A stretch of DNA of 64,000 nt from Lycium barbarum (GCF_019175385.1 NC_083346.1:59115821-59179820); one strand, 5' to 3'. Positions 32,485 to 45,347 are shown, counted from the first letter of the stretch. Numbers and translations: made by a program. The notes: a model not told the origin generated them from the sequence alone.

Positions 32485-34983
32485 TGTTACACCTCGGAAA
32501 TTTCTCCGTACTTGTGTGATGAGTGGAATGATGAAAATTGAGTGAATGATGTTTTATTAAGTCGGGAATGGATAATTAAGAATTTTCGGAAATAATGAAG
32601 TTGCGGAAAAGTTTTCAGCACAGTGGTCGTATATGGCACTATACAGCCCGTAAAGTGATTTACGGACCGTATAGTGCAGTCGTCCTCTAGCTTGTCAAAA
32701 ATCTCAACTTTCTGTAAATGTTGAATATGGTTAAATACGACTCAGTTTACGGCCCGTAAACTGGTTTACGGACCCGTAAACCAGGTCGTAAACTACCATG
32801 TCCATCAGCCAAAACTTTTTGTCATTGAATGGTTAAATACAACTTGGAGGACGGCCCGTAAACTGGTTTACGGACCGTAAACCTCAGTCGTAAATTGCCA
32901 TAATCCCCAGCCAACCTTTCTGTTTCTGGGATGCTTAAACACGACCACAGTGGACGGACCGTAAATCAAAACACGGTCCGTATATGGTGGCTTACGACCA
33001 CTGCTCACCCCGACCAGAATTCATTAAAGATCAGATTTTGTGATTTTAAAAAGGGACTTAGGCTTCATATTACTTCATTATTCACCCAACAACTCAATAG
33101 ACCTCTAGAACATTCCAAATAATTCCTCCACAAGAATTCAAGAGAATTAAGGAGAATATCAAGACCAACAACACTAATTTCATGGAATCAAGTGTAAGAA
33201 CACATCAAAGGATCTTCTAAGTCAAGAAATTCCCAAGAAGGTGGAACTAGGGTTGTGGCTAATTGGGGTATCTCAACTTAAGGATTGTTCAACCATCATC
33301 CAAGGTAAGTTTCATGATTATTCCATGTTGTTTGAAGTATTGGAAAGATTAGACACTTGAAATGTAGAAGAACATAGAAATGGGTCATTATTGAGTGAAT
33401 AGTGACATAAAGGAATGATAGTGGAATTGAACTATGAATATTGAAGTGTTGTGAATACAAATACTTTATAAATGATGTTCTTATCATGAAACAAGCATTA
33501 AATGCATGAAAACGCAAGGATGAGCTAGAAGTAGAAATAAAGGAAAATTGGAGGAAAATGGTGGATTTTGCCAAATGTACGTAAATGACGATTGTCGATC
33601 ATGATATTGCGAATAATATTATGAATATTGGGAGTTGATATAGAACGCGAGAAAAGTAGTATGAGCGAAGGAAGCGTTGTCCGACTTCTCCTAGAATTAA
33701 CGACGCGTTCTTATAGTTAGCTCACTAATGTTGATATGAATTCTCTTATGAAGGTAACGACGTGATATCGACGGAGAACAAGTGAGACATATCTTAGCTA
33801 AGCAACCAAGGTATGTGAGGCTAGTCCTTCTTTCTAATGGCATGAATCTTTTAGTTTGAATCCCTACCCCTTTCATGAGTTCTTACATTCAAAGAAGTTA
33901 AAAGCTTATGCCTATGAATGTCTATATGAGATAAGTTATGCGATATGATGACACTAGAATGATGATGATGTTATTCCTTGCCTACACTCACCTTATGTAC
34001 TAGTCCTTTCAAGGTGGGGCGGAATGTCCATGATGGTTTCATAATGTAATCGGGGGATCACGACCTTACGTCACCCCGATAGAGTAAAGTTGATCATGAG
34101 TCTTATATACGTATTATGATAAGATTAGTATTTTATGATAAGCCTATTACTATGAGCATTTATATTGAGCATGTCATGAGCATTTCACACCGGGCCTAGT
34201 TGGCTGGGCAGACACCGCTTCGGCGGGCGGCGATACGGATACACCACGACCTACGGGCGTGGGCAGACACCACTAGTGGGCGGCATGAGATGGTACCCCG
34301 GACGTGGGAGGCCTGGACGCGGGCTAATATTATTGATTATCACACCGTTCTGACGTGGACGGGCAGCTTGCATATGATGCATACATGTCATGATGATGAG
34401 TATGAGTAAGATAGCATGCATTACTTCATTCATGATTATCAGTCAGATCCAGATATCTCATGTTGATGTTATCCCCATATTATTGATGTCTCCTTTCATT
34501 ATGTATGCCTCTCATACTCGGTACAATATTTGTACTGACGTCCTTTCTTCGGACGCTGTGTTCATGCACACAGGTAGACAGGAAGGATAGCTTGGCCCAG
34601 GTCCTCAGTAGCTGTCAGCTGATAGATAGCGCTCCATCATTCGGAGGTGCTTATGACTATTCTTTGATGTACATTCATATATGGATATTTTGGGCATGGC
34701 GGAGTCTTGTTCCGTCTATGTATTCATCATGTTAGTATAGGCTCGTAGATACGCAGTGTGGGTTAGATGGTCTCACAAGATGTTTTCATATGTATGTATA
34801 TTATTTTGATGGCCGAGAGGCAAATGTATATAAAGTATTTATGTTTTGATTAAATCTGATTTTCCTACAATTGGTATGTAAAATTGATAAAAGAGTATTA
34901 AATGAGCAAGATAAGCAGTAGAATGAGCGGTGCTCGGTAACTAGCTCCGGGTACCCGTCGTGGCCCCTAGCTGGGTCGTGACA
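32485..34983 (+). mobile_element. Solo LTR H, in the element F 5' LTR
   Basis: About 2.5 kb, TGTTACACC...GTCGTGACA, with exact TSDs TACAC at 32480-32484 and 34984-34988. Its palindrome array (32630-32985) is one of the richest in the window. A splice donor AAG|GTAAGT has its GT at 33305, and the GC hairpin block lies at 34190-34370. Confidence 0.88.
32630..32985 (+). promoter_or_regulatory. ACGGNCCGT palindrome array in solo LTR H
   Basis: About seven copies of forms such as TTTACGGACCGTA, TTTACGGCCCGTAAAC and GACGGCCCGTAAAC, in pairs separated by about 10-15 bases. Confidence 0.65.
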
Positions 34984-34988
34984 TACAC

Positions 34989-35978
34989 AATCGTTAGATT
35001 CATCGTTATACGCTTGTCTTAGTCCTTCAAATAAATCCACTTATAATGTGCCGAAATTCGGGCAGCACCTCCCCTGTTTATATGCCTAACCCTAAATCAC
35101 AATACCAACAACCAACAACAACAACAAAAATACCAACATCAATAACATTATTTCCAACACCAATATGTACCATAAAACAGCCCACACGCTATTTTCCAAC
35201 TTCCATAACTAACAAACTTACTACACGATTGTTTAGCGACTTTATCTCCGTAAATAAGCCTTAAATAATACCAAAAGAGAAAGATTCATACCTTCTTTCT
35301 TGTTAAGACCGCAATATCCTCAGTATCCACGCTAAAATCCATCGCAAAACAACACTAGAATCACAACCATGCGTTGCCCGGACCTAAACCACTACTCCGC
35401 TACTTGAAAATTGCTGACTTTTTGATTCCCTCTCTCTCTTTAAATTTCTAGAATTTTTTAAGGAAAATCTGATGAAAAAAAGGAGGGTCTTACCCTTTTT
35501 ATAAGGGTCAAATCCAGGTCTGGTCACTGTAGCATTTTACTGTAGCAGCACTGTAGCAGGGAGTGGTACTGTAGCACGCTTTTCTGCTCTGTCAGCTGAA
35601 TTTGTAACGTCCATAATTCTCTACTCCGAAGTCCAATCGACACGAGGTTTGTTGCGTTGGAAACTAGACTCGACGAAAGTCATTTTAGGCTTTTGTTTCA
35701 CCTTAAAACACTTCATATGATAAGAGATAATTATCCACCAAGTTGGACTAAAAGTTTCACACAAAACATTACCCATCCTTTCTCCGAAGTCGCACTACTT
35801 CATTTCTTCCACTCATTTCCTTATAAAAACTTCTGGTATACCTTATATACATCCTTCACTCATTAAATATACTTCATAATGATTGCTCCTCATAATCCAA
35901 AGTAGTTTTACTTAACCCTAACTCAACGTACATAGTTTCAAATTTGATAAGTGCTCTTCGAAGATACGGGGTGTAACA
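34989..35978 (-). repeat. Element F 5' LTR, piece 3
   Basis: The promoter-side end of this LTR, matching the left LTR around 23300-24301 and ending GGGTGTAACA. Confidence 0.85.
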
Positions 35979-35983
35979 CTTGT

Positions 35984-36205
35984 AGATACGCATGTGTGGG
36001 TAGTATGGTCTCACGATTTTCCCACGTGTATATATATATGTATTATTTTGATAGCCAAAGGGCTTATGTATATAAAGGCAGTTATGTTTCCAATGAAAAT
36101 GATTTTCCTATGATTATAAGTATAAGAATAAGGATGACTAATAGAATGAGTGGTGCTGGGTGGTTAGCCCGGGTACCCATCATGGCCCCTAGAAGGGTCG
36201 TGACA
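35984..36205 (+). repeat. Element E 3' LTR, second part
   Basis: Resumes the E LTR after element F (AGATACGCATGTGTGGGTAG) and ends GTCGTGACA, just before the right TSD ACTGC. Confidence 0.86.
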
Positions 36206-36210
36206 ACTGC

Positions 36211-36780
36211 GGCAGTGAATGATAATATGGACCTTACTGGTATTTAGGAAATCATGCAGAACTACGAGGATCATAGACATCAACGACAGGTGACTGAGAA
36301 GATAGAGAGAGAGCATCATAAGAGGGCTAGGTCTACTGGTCAACAGGGTGATAGTAGGAGGAGTTTTAGACGCTAGTACCAGGGTAAGCCAGTTAGGCCA
36401 TCACCAGCTCAGTCTCAGGGATACAGATCAGGGTATTATATTCCACCTGGACCAGGTGAGAGTTCCGGTACATTCGGGTCACAGCGGCAGCGGGGTCTAG
36501 GACAGGCTAGATCACTACCACAGCAGTGTGGTAATGGTGGTAGAGCGCACTATAGGCTATGTCAGTATGGGTCGTGGGCTTGTTATACTTGTGGCAGCCC
36601 AGATCATTTCATGAGGGATTTCCCACAAGGGACACCTACTGGTATGGCACAGCCGACAGGTTCTGTAGCAAGGTTATCAGCATCCGTGCGTCCTTCTAGG
36701 CGCGGGTCTCAGTCTTCCGCAGGTAGAGGCAGAGGTAAAGGTGGAGCTTTTAGTGCAGCCGGTGCTCAAAACTACATCAA
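36211..36780 (+). pseudogene. gag: Element D gag, C-terminal part
   Basis: Continues the D gag after element E: AVNDNMDLTGI, then a stop, REHHKRARSTG, another stop, and the nucleocapsid region. The zinc knuckle reads CYTCGSPDHFMRDF, so the last Cys ligand has become Phe (about 36580-36621). Basic RGRGKGG-rich linkers follow. The stop near 36245 and the TAG near 36376 show it is not functional. Confidence 0.8.
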
Positions 36781-38008
36781 TGCCTTGGCAGGTCGTCAGG
36801 ACATGGAGTCCTCACTAGATATTGTGACAGGTACATTGACCGTTTGTTCATATAGGGTTTACGCATTGATAGATCCGGGATCCAATTTATCATATATCAA
36901 CTCATTTAGTGCGGGAAAATTCGGTATAGTGCCAAAGTAATTGAGTGAGCCATTTTCTGTGTCTGCACCTGTTGGTGAACCTGTTATTGCTAGAAATATT
37001 TATCGTGGTTGTTCTATAGTTGTTTGTGGTCGTCAGACGATAGAAGATCTTATAGAGTTACAAAACGTCGTTTTCGACATCATTATGGGTATGGATTGGT
37101 TAGCTTTTGTTTATGCAAACGTTGGGTGTTGGACGATGATTGTCACGTTCCACTTCCCAGGGGAACAAGTTCTTGAATGGAAGGGTAATACAGCTTCACC
37201 GAGAGGTAGGTTTATTTCCTATCTCAAGGCAAAGAAGATGATTTCAAAAGGTTGTATCTATCATATAGTTCGAGTTCAGAAATCGAAAGCAGAACCGCTA
37301 ACTCTTCCGTCTATTCTCGTAGTTAATGAGCTCCCAGATGTGTTCCCAGATGAGCTTCCAGGCCTTCCACCAGAGCGATAGATTGACTTCACTATAGATG
37401 TACCACCGGGTACTCAGCCGATATCCATCCCTCCGTATAGGATGGCCCCTGCTGAGTTGAAGGAGTTGAAGGAGTTGAAGGAACAGTTGAAGGATCTACT
37501 AGAGAAGGGCTTTATGAGACCTAGTACGTCACCATGGGGAACCCTAGTATTGTTCGTGGGAAAGAAGGATGGCTCGCTACGGAAGTGTATCAACTATAGG
37601 CAGTTGAAATAAGGTGACGATTAAAAACAAGTACTCAATTTTGAGGATAGATGATTTATTTGATCAGTTGCAAGGTGGTAGATATTTCTCATAGATATAC
37701 TTAAGGTCAGGTTAACACCAGGTCAGGATCAGAGGGAAGGATATTTCGAAGACAGCATTTATGACCAAATATGGTCATTTTGAGTTTCTTGTTATGTCTT
37801 TTGGGTTGACTAATGCGCTAGCAGTGTTCATGGAGTTGATGAATAGCATATTCAGACCCTTCTTAGATCTATTCGTGATAGTCTTTGTTGATGATATTCT
37901 GCTTTATTCTCGATCAGAGACTAAGCAGGCAGATCATTTGCGTGCGGTACTTAGAGTTCATTAGGGTCAGAAGTTGCATGCGAAATTCTCCAAATGTGAG
38001 TTCTGGCT
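36781..38008 (+). pseudogene. pol: Element D protease and reverse transcriptase, first part
   Basis: The protease site is YALIDPGSNLSYI (DPG form), followed by [15 protein letters not shown] and the tether ELPDVFPDELPGLPPER. The RT region shows ATLS-type finger sequences in a broken frame, then [15 protein letters not shown] and [11 protein letters not shown] stop at 36938, one near 37379 and a one-base frameshift near 37605 (GTTGAAATAAGGTG against the expected GAATAAGGTG) disable it. It stops at KCEFW, cut by element C at 38009, and the reading resumes at 62890. Confidence 0.82.
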
Positions 38009-40474
38009 TGTCATGACCCAGCTAGGGGCCGTGACGGATACCCGGAGCTAGCCACCGAGCACCACTCATGCTACTACTCATCTTGCTCATTTAATGGTCT
38101 TTTGTAAGCTTTATACTCAAATTGTAGGAAAATCATATTTTATATGGAAACATAAATACTTTTTAAATACATTTGCCTCTCGGCCATCAAAATAATATAT
38201 ACATATAATAGCATTTCGTGAGACCATCTAACCCACACTGCGCATCAACGAGCCTATACTGGAGTGTTATGCATAAGGACGGGACAAGACCCCGTCATTC
38301 CGAAAAATACATATACATGAATATACACAAAAGAATCGTCATAAGCACCTCCGAACAAAGGAGTGCTTTCAATCAGCTGATAGCTACTGCTGGTCTGGGT
38401 CGAGCTCTCCTCCCTGTCTACCTGTGGGCATGATCACAGCGTCCAAATAAAACGGACGTCAGTACGAACATTGTACTGAGTATGAGATGCATAAACAAGG
38501 AAATAAGGCAACGATATACAAGAAGCATCAATATGGAATAACTGTATCTGACTGTCAAGTGTAAAAGAAATAATGCATGCTGGCTTACTCATAGTCATCA
38601 TCAGGTCATGTGTGCATAAATATATAAGCTGCCCGCCCATATAGGTACGGTGTAATAATGTATAAGCTGCCCGTCCATATCGGATCGGTGTGATATTCAT
38701 AACATTAGCCTGCGTCCAGGCCTCCCGCATCCGGGGTATCATCTCATGCCGCCCACTAGTGGTGTCTGCCCATGCCATTTGGCCATGGTGTATCATATAG
38801 CTGCCCACCTTGGCGGTGACAGCCCGGCCAACTAGGCGCGGTGTTATATCATCATAATATGCTTATCATAACATATTTATCATAATACATGCATAAGGCT
38901 TATGAACAACTTTACTTTATCGAGGTGACGTAGGGTCGTGATCCCCCGATTTCATTATGGAGCAATTATTGACATTCTGCCTCACCTTGAAGGAACTAAC
39001 ATATAAGGTGAGTGTGAGCAATAAATAACATCATGCCATTTTAGGATCATCACATCATATCTCTTATCTTATATTACCATTCATAGATATAGGCTTTTAG
39101 TTTTCCGGAATAGAGGAACTTATGAGGAGGAAAAATTATGCTACGAGATTCATGCCATTAGAAAGAAGGGACTAGCCTCTCATACCTTTGACGTTTAACT
39201 AAGCTATCGTTCGCTTGTTCTCCTTCGATATCACGTTTCTACCTTCAAAAGAGAATTCACATTTACGTTAGTTAATCGACTATAAGAACGCGCTACTATT
39301 TCTAGGGAAAATTGGGTGGCACTTCCTTTGGTTATACTACTTTTCCCATATCTTATATAAACTCCCACACGCTCATAACAACATTCACAATATCGCAATC
39401 AACAATCATCATTCATATACATTGGCCACAATCCACCATTTCTCTTCAATTTCTCCATATTTATGGTTATAGCTTACTATCGCGTTTCCTCATATCTACT
39501 AATTATTTCTTGGCCTAAATTTCATTTATAACGTATTCATAATCACAACACCCCAACATTTATGATTCAATCCAACTACCTTCCAAACATGACACTATTC
39601 ACCCCTTAATGACCCATTTCCTATGTCTTTTTATAATTCAAGTATCTTAACCTTCCAATACCTTAAACAACATGTTTTAGTCATGAAACTTACCTTAGAT
39701 GATGGTTGAACAAGCCTTGAATGGAATTACTCCTTTAGCACCAAAACCCTACTTCACTCCTTTAGGGGTTTCTTGAGAAAGATGGACTTTAGTGTGATTC
39801 TTACACTTGATTTCGTTGGTTTCATCTAGTGGATCACTAATTTCCTTTGGTTTTCTTGTGATGAAGAGTAGAGAGTATTCTAGAGGCTTCTTGAGAGAAA
39901 TATCGTGGAATTGAAATGAATTGGATGAGGTTAGGTCTCCTTTTAATGACTTAAAATCTAATCCGGAATGAATAGTAGCTGAAGTGCACAGTGGTCGTAA
40001 ACCCAGTTTACGGTCCGAATTCCAGTTTACGGGTCGTATACCGTGGTCGTATTTAAGCATATCAAAACCAGAAAGGTAAACTGAGGATCATGGCGATTTA
40101 CGATCGCAGTTTACGGTCCGTATTTCGATTTACGGGGGCCGTATTCCAAGTCGTATTTAACCATTTGAACATTTGGCAGAAAGTTGAAGTTTTGTGAGTT
40201 GGAATACGACATGGTGGTTTACGGGCCGTATACTACTTTACGGTCCGTATTTCACTTTACGACTAACTGGGCCAAAGTGCAAATCTGCAACTTTCACATC
40301 TTCAGAACCTATAATTAGCCATTGTGGAGCATAACCTATCTCTTGTTCCCATTGCCTTTGGAATCTTACTTAAGGTCGTCAAAGGTCGTTCCCTTCTCAC
40401 TAAAACATCGTATACTCGTATTCTTCATTAGTCTATTCGTTGTACGTTCACGGGGAAATTTCCGAGGTGTAACA
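38009..40474 (-). repeat. Element C 3' LTR
   Basis: About 2.47 kb. It includes the GC hairpin block (38630-38830, GCCCACTAGTGGTGTC) and the palindrome array (40000-40260). The promoter half resembles solo LTR J. Confidence 0.88.
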
Positions 40475-40490
40475 CTCTTCCCCCCTTTTT
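40475..40490 (-). promoter_or_regulatory. 3' polypurine tract of element C
   Basis: AAAAAGGGGGGAAGAG on the minus strand, directly next to the LTR start. The stem-loop beside it (40493-40512) has decayed: one arm is CAAATGAT instead of CGAATGTT. Confidence 0.82.
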
Positions 40491-40678
40491 GGAACATTCG
40501 TCCTCAAATGATAAGCACTCGGGATTCTACAAAAATTTCGCCAGAGTTTCCCCTGTAATTTGGCGCTACCAACCTGTCACAACAACCCATAATATCATCG
40601 CCTCACAGGGCTACATCACAACATCGACATATCCATGGCCACACACGACCAAAAGCATGAAAAATAAGTATACATACC

Positions 40679-41214
40679 TCATATCATTGGCGTTTGATCT
40701 TGAATCTCCTCTGGGAGTCGAAATAAATGCGGATACTTAGACTTCATACTCTCTTCTGCTTCCCAAGTCATTTCTTCCCGATTGTTGTTTCGCCATAAGA
40801 CTTTGACTGAAGCTACCTTTTTATTTCGAAGTCTTCGCACTTGCCTGTCTAGAATAGCAATAGGTACCTCTTCATAGGTTAGCCTTTCTGTCACTTGCAC
40901 ATCTCTATCGGGACAGTCTTAGTGGGGTCTCCAACTCACTTGCGGAGCATCGAAACGTGGAAGATTGGATGGACTAATTCAAGCTCCGAAGGCAAGTCCA
41001 ATTCATAGGCGACATGACCCACCTTGCGGATAATTCTATAGGGTCCAATGTATCTAGGACTTAGCTTCCCTCTTTTACCAAATCTCATCACTCCTTTCAT
41101 TGGCGACACTTTCAAAAATACCCAATCACCAACCTGGAATTCCAGGTCTCGTCGGCGATTTTCCGCATAAGACTTTTGGCGACTTTGGGCTGTCAGCAAC
41201 CGATCTCGGATCAC
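40679..41214 (-). pseudogene. pol: Element C integrase C-terminus: GPY/F and chromodomain
   Basis: GVMRFGKRGKLSPRYIGPYR and VAYELDLPSELELVHPIFHV form the GPY/F module. After a frameshift near 40905-40935 the chromodomain follows: YEEVPIAILDRQVRRLRNKK, SVKVLWRNNNREEMTWEAEE and KYPHLF. Unlike E, the chromodomain has no internal stop. Confidence 0.82.
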
Positions 41215-41215
41215 C

Positions 41216-42352
41216 TTAAACTTTTTCCACCGCTTGTTGAATCAATTCGGGGCCTACTAATTGTGCTTCTCCTATTTCGAACCATCCGATTGGGGATCTA
41301 CATTTTCTTCCATACAAAGCTTCATATGGAGCCATTTGAATGTTGGAATGATAACTATTATTGTATGCAAATTCGATTAGCGTCAAATGATCGTCCCAAC
41401 TTCCACCGAAATCTAGCACACATGCTCGTAGCATATCTTCCAAGGTTTGAATAGTGCGCTCGGCTTGTCCATCGGTCTGCGGATGAAATGCCATGCTGAG
41501 CTTCACTTGAGTGCCTAGACCTTCTTAGAAGGACTTCCAAAACTTGGTTGTAAACTGTGCTCCTATATCTGTGATAATGGATAATGGTATACCATGGAGG
41601 CGCACAATTTCCTTTAGATACAACCTCGCATAGTCTTCTGCTCAGTACGTGGTTCTAACTGGAAGAAAATGGGCTGTTTTTGTGAGTCTGTCCACAATCA
41701 CCCATATGGAATCATACTTGCCGCGGGAACGAGGTAATACCACAAGAAACTCCATGTTGATCACTTCCCATTTCCAAGTAGGGATTTCCATTGCTTGTAA
41801 TAAGCATCCTGGCTTTTGATGTTCAACTTTTACTTGTTGGCAATTTGGACACTGTGCTACAAATTCGGCTATGTCTCTCTTCATGCCATCCCACCAATAC
41901 ATCATCTTGAGATCAACATACATTTTAGTTGCACCTGGATCAATAGAATATCGAGAACAATGTGCTTCAAGAATTCGTCGGCATAATTCTGCTACATTCG
42001 GCACACATAATCTGCCTCGGTACCTAAGAATTCCGTCCGTAGAAACTTCAAATGGAGATTTTTCTTTTCCATGAGATGTGTCTCGGTAACGACACAATGG
42101 AGGATCTTCATATTTTCGTTCTTTCACTTCTACATCCAAAGAAGAAGTTGTGGGGTCATTGATGCCAATCCCTGCATTACCTGAATCAATCACACGCACT
42201 CCAAGATTAGCTAATTGGTGGAGCTCACGAACCATCTCTTTCTTTTCCGGAGGGACTTCCAATAAACTGCCCATTGATCGGCGGCTAAGCGCATCGGCTA
42301 CTACATTCGCTTTTCCAGGGTGATACAAAATGTTCACATCATAATCCTTCAA
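41216..42352 (-). pseudogene. pol: Element C integrase core
   Basis: Zinc-binding head AHCSRYSIDPG with AQCPNCQQVK, then LPRSRGKYDSIWVIVDRLTK, a stop after HFLPVRTTY near 41641, the SIITD segment, and HPQTDGQAERTIQTL followed by [17 protein letters not shown]. One stop lies just before EGLGTQVKLS (near 41528), and a further stop sits just before the GPY/F module. Confidence 0.82.
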
Positions 42353-42721
42353 TAATTCTAATCACCGCCTCTGTCGCAGGTTCAACTCCTTTTTCTTGAA
42401 AATGTACTGAAGGATTTTGTTATCTGTATAGATATCAACATGCACACCATACAAATAATGCCTCCATATTTTTAAGGCATGAATAACTGCATCCAATTCG
42501 AGATCATGAGTCGGATAATTCCTTTCATGTTTCCGTAATTGTCTCGAAGCATATGCAATAACTTTCCCATGCTGCATCAATACGCATCCTAGTCAAACAC
42601 CAGAAGCATCACAATATACCACGTAGCCATCTGACCCTTCTGGAAGTGTTAAGATCAGAGCTGAGGTCAACCTGTCTTTCAACTCTTGGAATCTGCGCTC
42701 ACGAGCGTCTTTCCACTGAAA
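42353..42721 (-). pseudogene. pol: Element C RNase H
   Basis: YCDASGV, then a stop, [44 protein letters not shown] and NLRQRR. The catalytic residues DAS, ELD and YTD are present. Stops near 42592 and 42358 (after QRR, where relatives have Trp) interrupt it. Confidence 0.8.
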
Positions 42722-43599
42722 TTAGGCTAACTTCTGGGTTAGCTTCGTCAATGGGGCTGAAATAGATGAAAATCCCTCTATGAATCTTCTATAGTATCCT
42801 GCCAAACCCAGAAAACTACGAACTTCTGTAGGCGTCGTAGGCCTCGGCCAAGTCTTCACAGCTTCAATTTTCTGAGTGTTGACTCGAATGCCATCATCTG
42901 AGATAACATGGCCCAAAAATGTTACAGAATTCAGCCAGAACTCGCACTTTGAAAATTTTGCATACAATTATCGGGCTTGAAGAATGCCAAGAACAATTCG
43001 CAAGTGATCTGCATGTTCTGATTCCGTGCGAGAATACACCAGGATATCATCAATAAATACTATCACAAATAAATCCAAGAGAGGCCTGAATATGTTATTC
43101 ATCAAATTCATAAACACGGCCGGAGCATTTGTCAGCCCAAACGACATCACTCGAAATTCATAGTGACCATATCTCGTTCTAAAGGTCGTCTTGGGAATAT
43201 CCGCTTCTCTAACTCTCACTTGATGATAACCCGATCTCAAATCTATTTTTGAAAACCATTTGGCACCCTGTAGCTGATCAAATAAATCATCAATCCTCGG
43301 AAGAGGATATCTATTCTTTATCGTCACCTTGTTCAGCTGCCTATAATCAATGCACATCCGTAAGGAACCGTCTTTCTTTCTCACGAACAAGACTGGTGCT
43401 CCCCACAGTGATGAACTGGGTCTAATAAACCCCTTTTCGAGCAAATCTTTCAACTACGCCTTTAGCTCTTTTAATTCCGCCGGAGCCATTCGATAAGGAG
43501 GAATAGAAATAGGCTTGGTTTCCGGCAACACGTCAATAGCAAAATCTATTTCTCTTTCTGGAGGAAGACCTGGAAGCTCATCAGGATATACATCTGGGA
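42722..43599 (-). pseudogene. pol: Element C reverse transcriptase
   Basis: [50 protein letters not shown] and [19 protein letters not shown]. All catalytic Asp are present. The frame has few breaks: a TAG for Gln at about 43451 and a TAA at about 42968. Confidence 0.88.
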
Positions 43600-44160
43600 A
43601 TTCATTCACGACCGGAACTGATTGGAAAGTTGGCGGCTTTGCCTCGGTGTCATGAACCCAAACTAAGTGATAAATATAACCCTTGGCTATCATCTTCCTT
43701 GGCTTAAGGTAGGAAATGAACTTGCCCTTTAGAGATGCTGTATTACCCTTCCATTCAAGCACAGGTTCTCCCAGAAATTGAAATCGCGCCACTTTCAATC
43801 GGCAACCAACATTAGCATAGCATGAGGCCAACCAATCCATACCCATAATTGCATCGAAATCTAACATCTCTAACTCAATCAAATCAGCTGTGGTCTGGCG
43901 ATCACATATCACAACTACACAATTTTTATATACTTGCTTTGCTATCACGGGATCACCAACCGGAGTAGATACCTCGAAAGGTTTGATTGGCTCAGGTTTC
44001 ACCCCAATACAACCAGCAACATATGGAGTAATATAAGAAAAAGTAGAACACGGATCTATCAGTGCATATACGTCACGGGAGAATATAGACAATGTACCTG
44101 TGACCACATCCGGGGAGGACTCAAGATCCTGTCGTCTGGCTAAAGCATATACACGGGGCT
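43600..44160 (-). pseudogene. pol: Element C protease and tether to RT
   Basis: The active site reads YALIDPCSTFSYITPYV: DPG has become DPC, so the essential Gly is lost in this copy. [15 protein letters not shown] and [20 protein letters not shown] follow. The frame is open from 44533 to 43454. Confidence 0.82.
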
Positions 44161-44629
44161 GAGTGGCACCTGAAGTAGATGCTGCCCCTCTACCTCTACC
44201 TCGGCCTGCTGACATCTGGGGAATCTGTCCTGTCGGGCGTGCTGAGGAGGAACCAGCTGCTAAACCTGTGGGCTGAACCCTAACTCTTCCATTCATCGAC
44301 GGGCAATCCCTCATCATATCCCCAACTTGGCCACAAGTATAGCAAGCGTCCGAACCCTGGCGACACTGTCCGGAATGCAATCTACTGCACTGGCTGCATC
44401 GCGGTACTGGGGGTCTCCTCTGACTATAATCTTCCCTGAACTGGGAATCCGAGGCCCTCGAACTCTGGCCCTGTCCTGAATGGAAGAAGCGATCAAATCT
44501 CGTACCAGCGAATTGGGGAGGTGCACTCATCACCGACTGGCCCGAGTACCTAGATTATGTCTGCCTTTCTCCCCCTCTATAGTCACTGCCTGCTCCCATA
44601 GATCTAGCCCTTTTTCCTTGCATTCTTTC
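44161..44629 (-). pseudogene. gag: Element C gag, C-terminal part
   Basis: Resumes after element A with RMQGKRARSMGAGSDYRGG, then a TAA at about 44556. The zinc knuckle reads CYTCGQVGDMMRDC, where the metal-binding His has become Asp. This is continuous with 59405-60251. Confidence 0.82.
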
Positions 44630-44809
44630 TATTACACCTCGGAAAATTTCCCGTTGGTACGCAAGTAAACGAACTAGTGATGTGTGTGAGGAGTGCGGGT
44701 GTATAATGTTTCATGAGCAATGTGCGTATATGGACGAGAATGATTAGAATGAAAAGTCGAGAAATGTGAAAAGTTGAAAGTTGGCAAAACTGCCCAGTGG
44801 TCGTAAAGT

Positions 44810-45060
44810 GCAAAATACGGACCGTAAAATGGAATACGGTCCATAAATTGGCAGTCGTAAATTGCCATACAACGTTTCAACTTTCTGCCCAGTTCAGAAG
44901 TGGTAAAATATGACTAGGAGGACGGACCGTAAAGTGATTTACGGGCCGTAAACCATGGTCGTAAATCAACATGCATGCAGCCAAAGTTTCTGGTTCTGCT
45001 TAAGGTTAAAGACGACCACGAGGGACGGTCCGTAAACTGGAATACGGACCGTAAACCTCC
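44810..45060 (+). promoter_or_regulatory. ACGGNCCGT palindrome array in the A 5' LTR
   Basis: At least six motifs such as ATACGGACCGTAAA, GACGGACCGTAAAG, TTTACGGGCCGTAAAC and GACGGTCCGTAAAC, ending about 50 bases before the TATA box. The 3' LTR has the same set at 57370-57623. Confidence 0.68.
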
Positions 45061-45103
45061 ATGGACGACCACTGTAGACCTCAGCACAGATTTTCAATTC
45101 ATT

Positions 45104-45113
45104 AAATATAAGG
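45104..45113 (+). promoter_or_regulatory. TATA box of the A 5' LTR
   Basis: AAATATAAGG, positioned as in E. Confidence 0.6.
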
Positions 45114-45347
45114 ACCAAGACTTGTTTTATTTCATTTCTACATTACACCACTTCTCTCTAGAATCATCTCTCTACATTTATTTAATAAGTTTTCAAGGAT
45201 TATAAGTCACCAACTACATAAACAAGTGAATCAAGTGTAAGCAAGCCATTAAATACCATTCAAGTCAAGAAATGCAAATGGAGAAAAACTAGGGTTTTTC
45301 TCAAAGTGAAGTATTATCAACCAAAGCTTGTCCCTACATCATCTAAG

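Larger units (their letters stand above)
21829..35978 (-). mobile_element. Element F: non-autonomous LTR element, in the E 3' LTR
   Basis: Runs TGTCACGACC...GGGTGTAACA on the plus strand, flanked by CTGGT (21824-21828) and CTTGT (35979-35983), a TSD with one mismatch. Its own order, read on the minus strand, is the right LTR (split by G and H), primer site at 28631-28643, a 4.35-kb interior without recognisable gag or pol, polypurine tract at 24302-24314 and the left LTR. It is of the same family as element I. Its interior carries a 5S rRNA-derived sequence. Confidence 0.85.
11913..36205 (+). mobile_element. Element E: Tekay-like chromovirus, in element D gag
   Basis: A complete but decayed element: 5' LTR, primer site, gag, pol, stem-loop, polypurine tract and 3' LTR. 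ACTGC lies on both sides (11908-11912 and 36206-36210), an exact TSD. Element F is inserted in its 3' LTR, which stretches its span from about 10.1 kb to 24 kb. Stops are numerous and mostly of the kind produced by cytosine deamination, so it is older than A. Confidence 0.9.

Noticed and set aside
11913..36205. CRM-type centromeric retrotransposon
   Set aside because: The LTRs of about 2.2-2.5 kb and the C-terminal sequence with RQVRRLRNKE and WEAEE fit a Tekay/Del chromodomain rather than a CRM-type targeting motif. No centromeric satellite is present.
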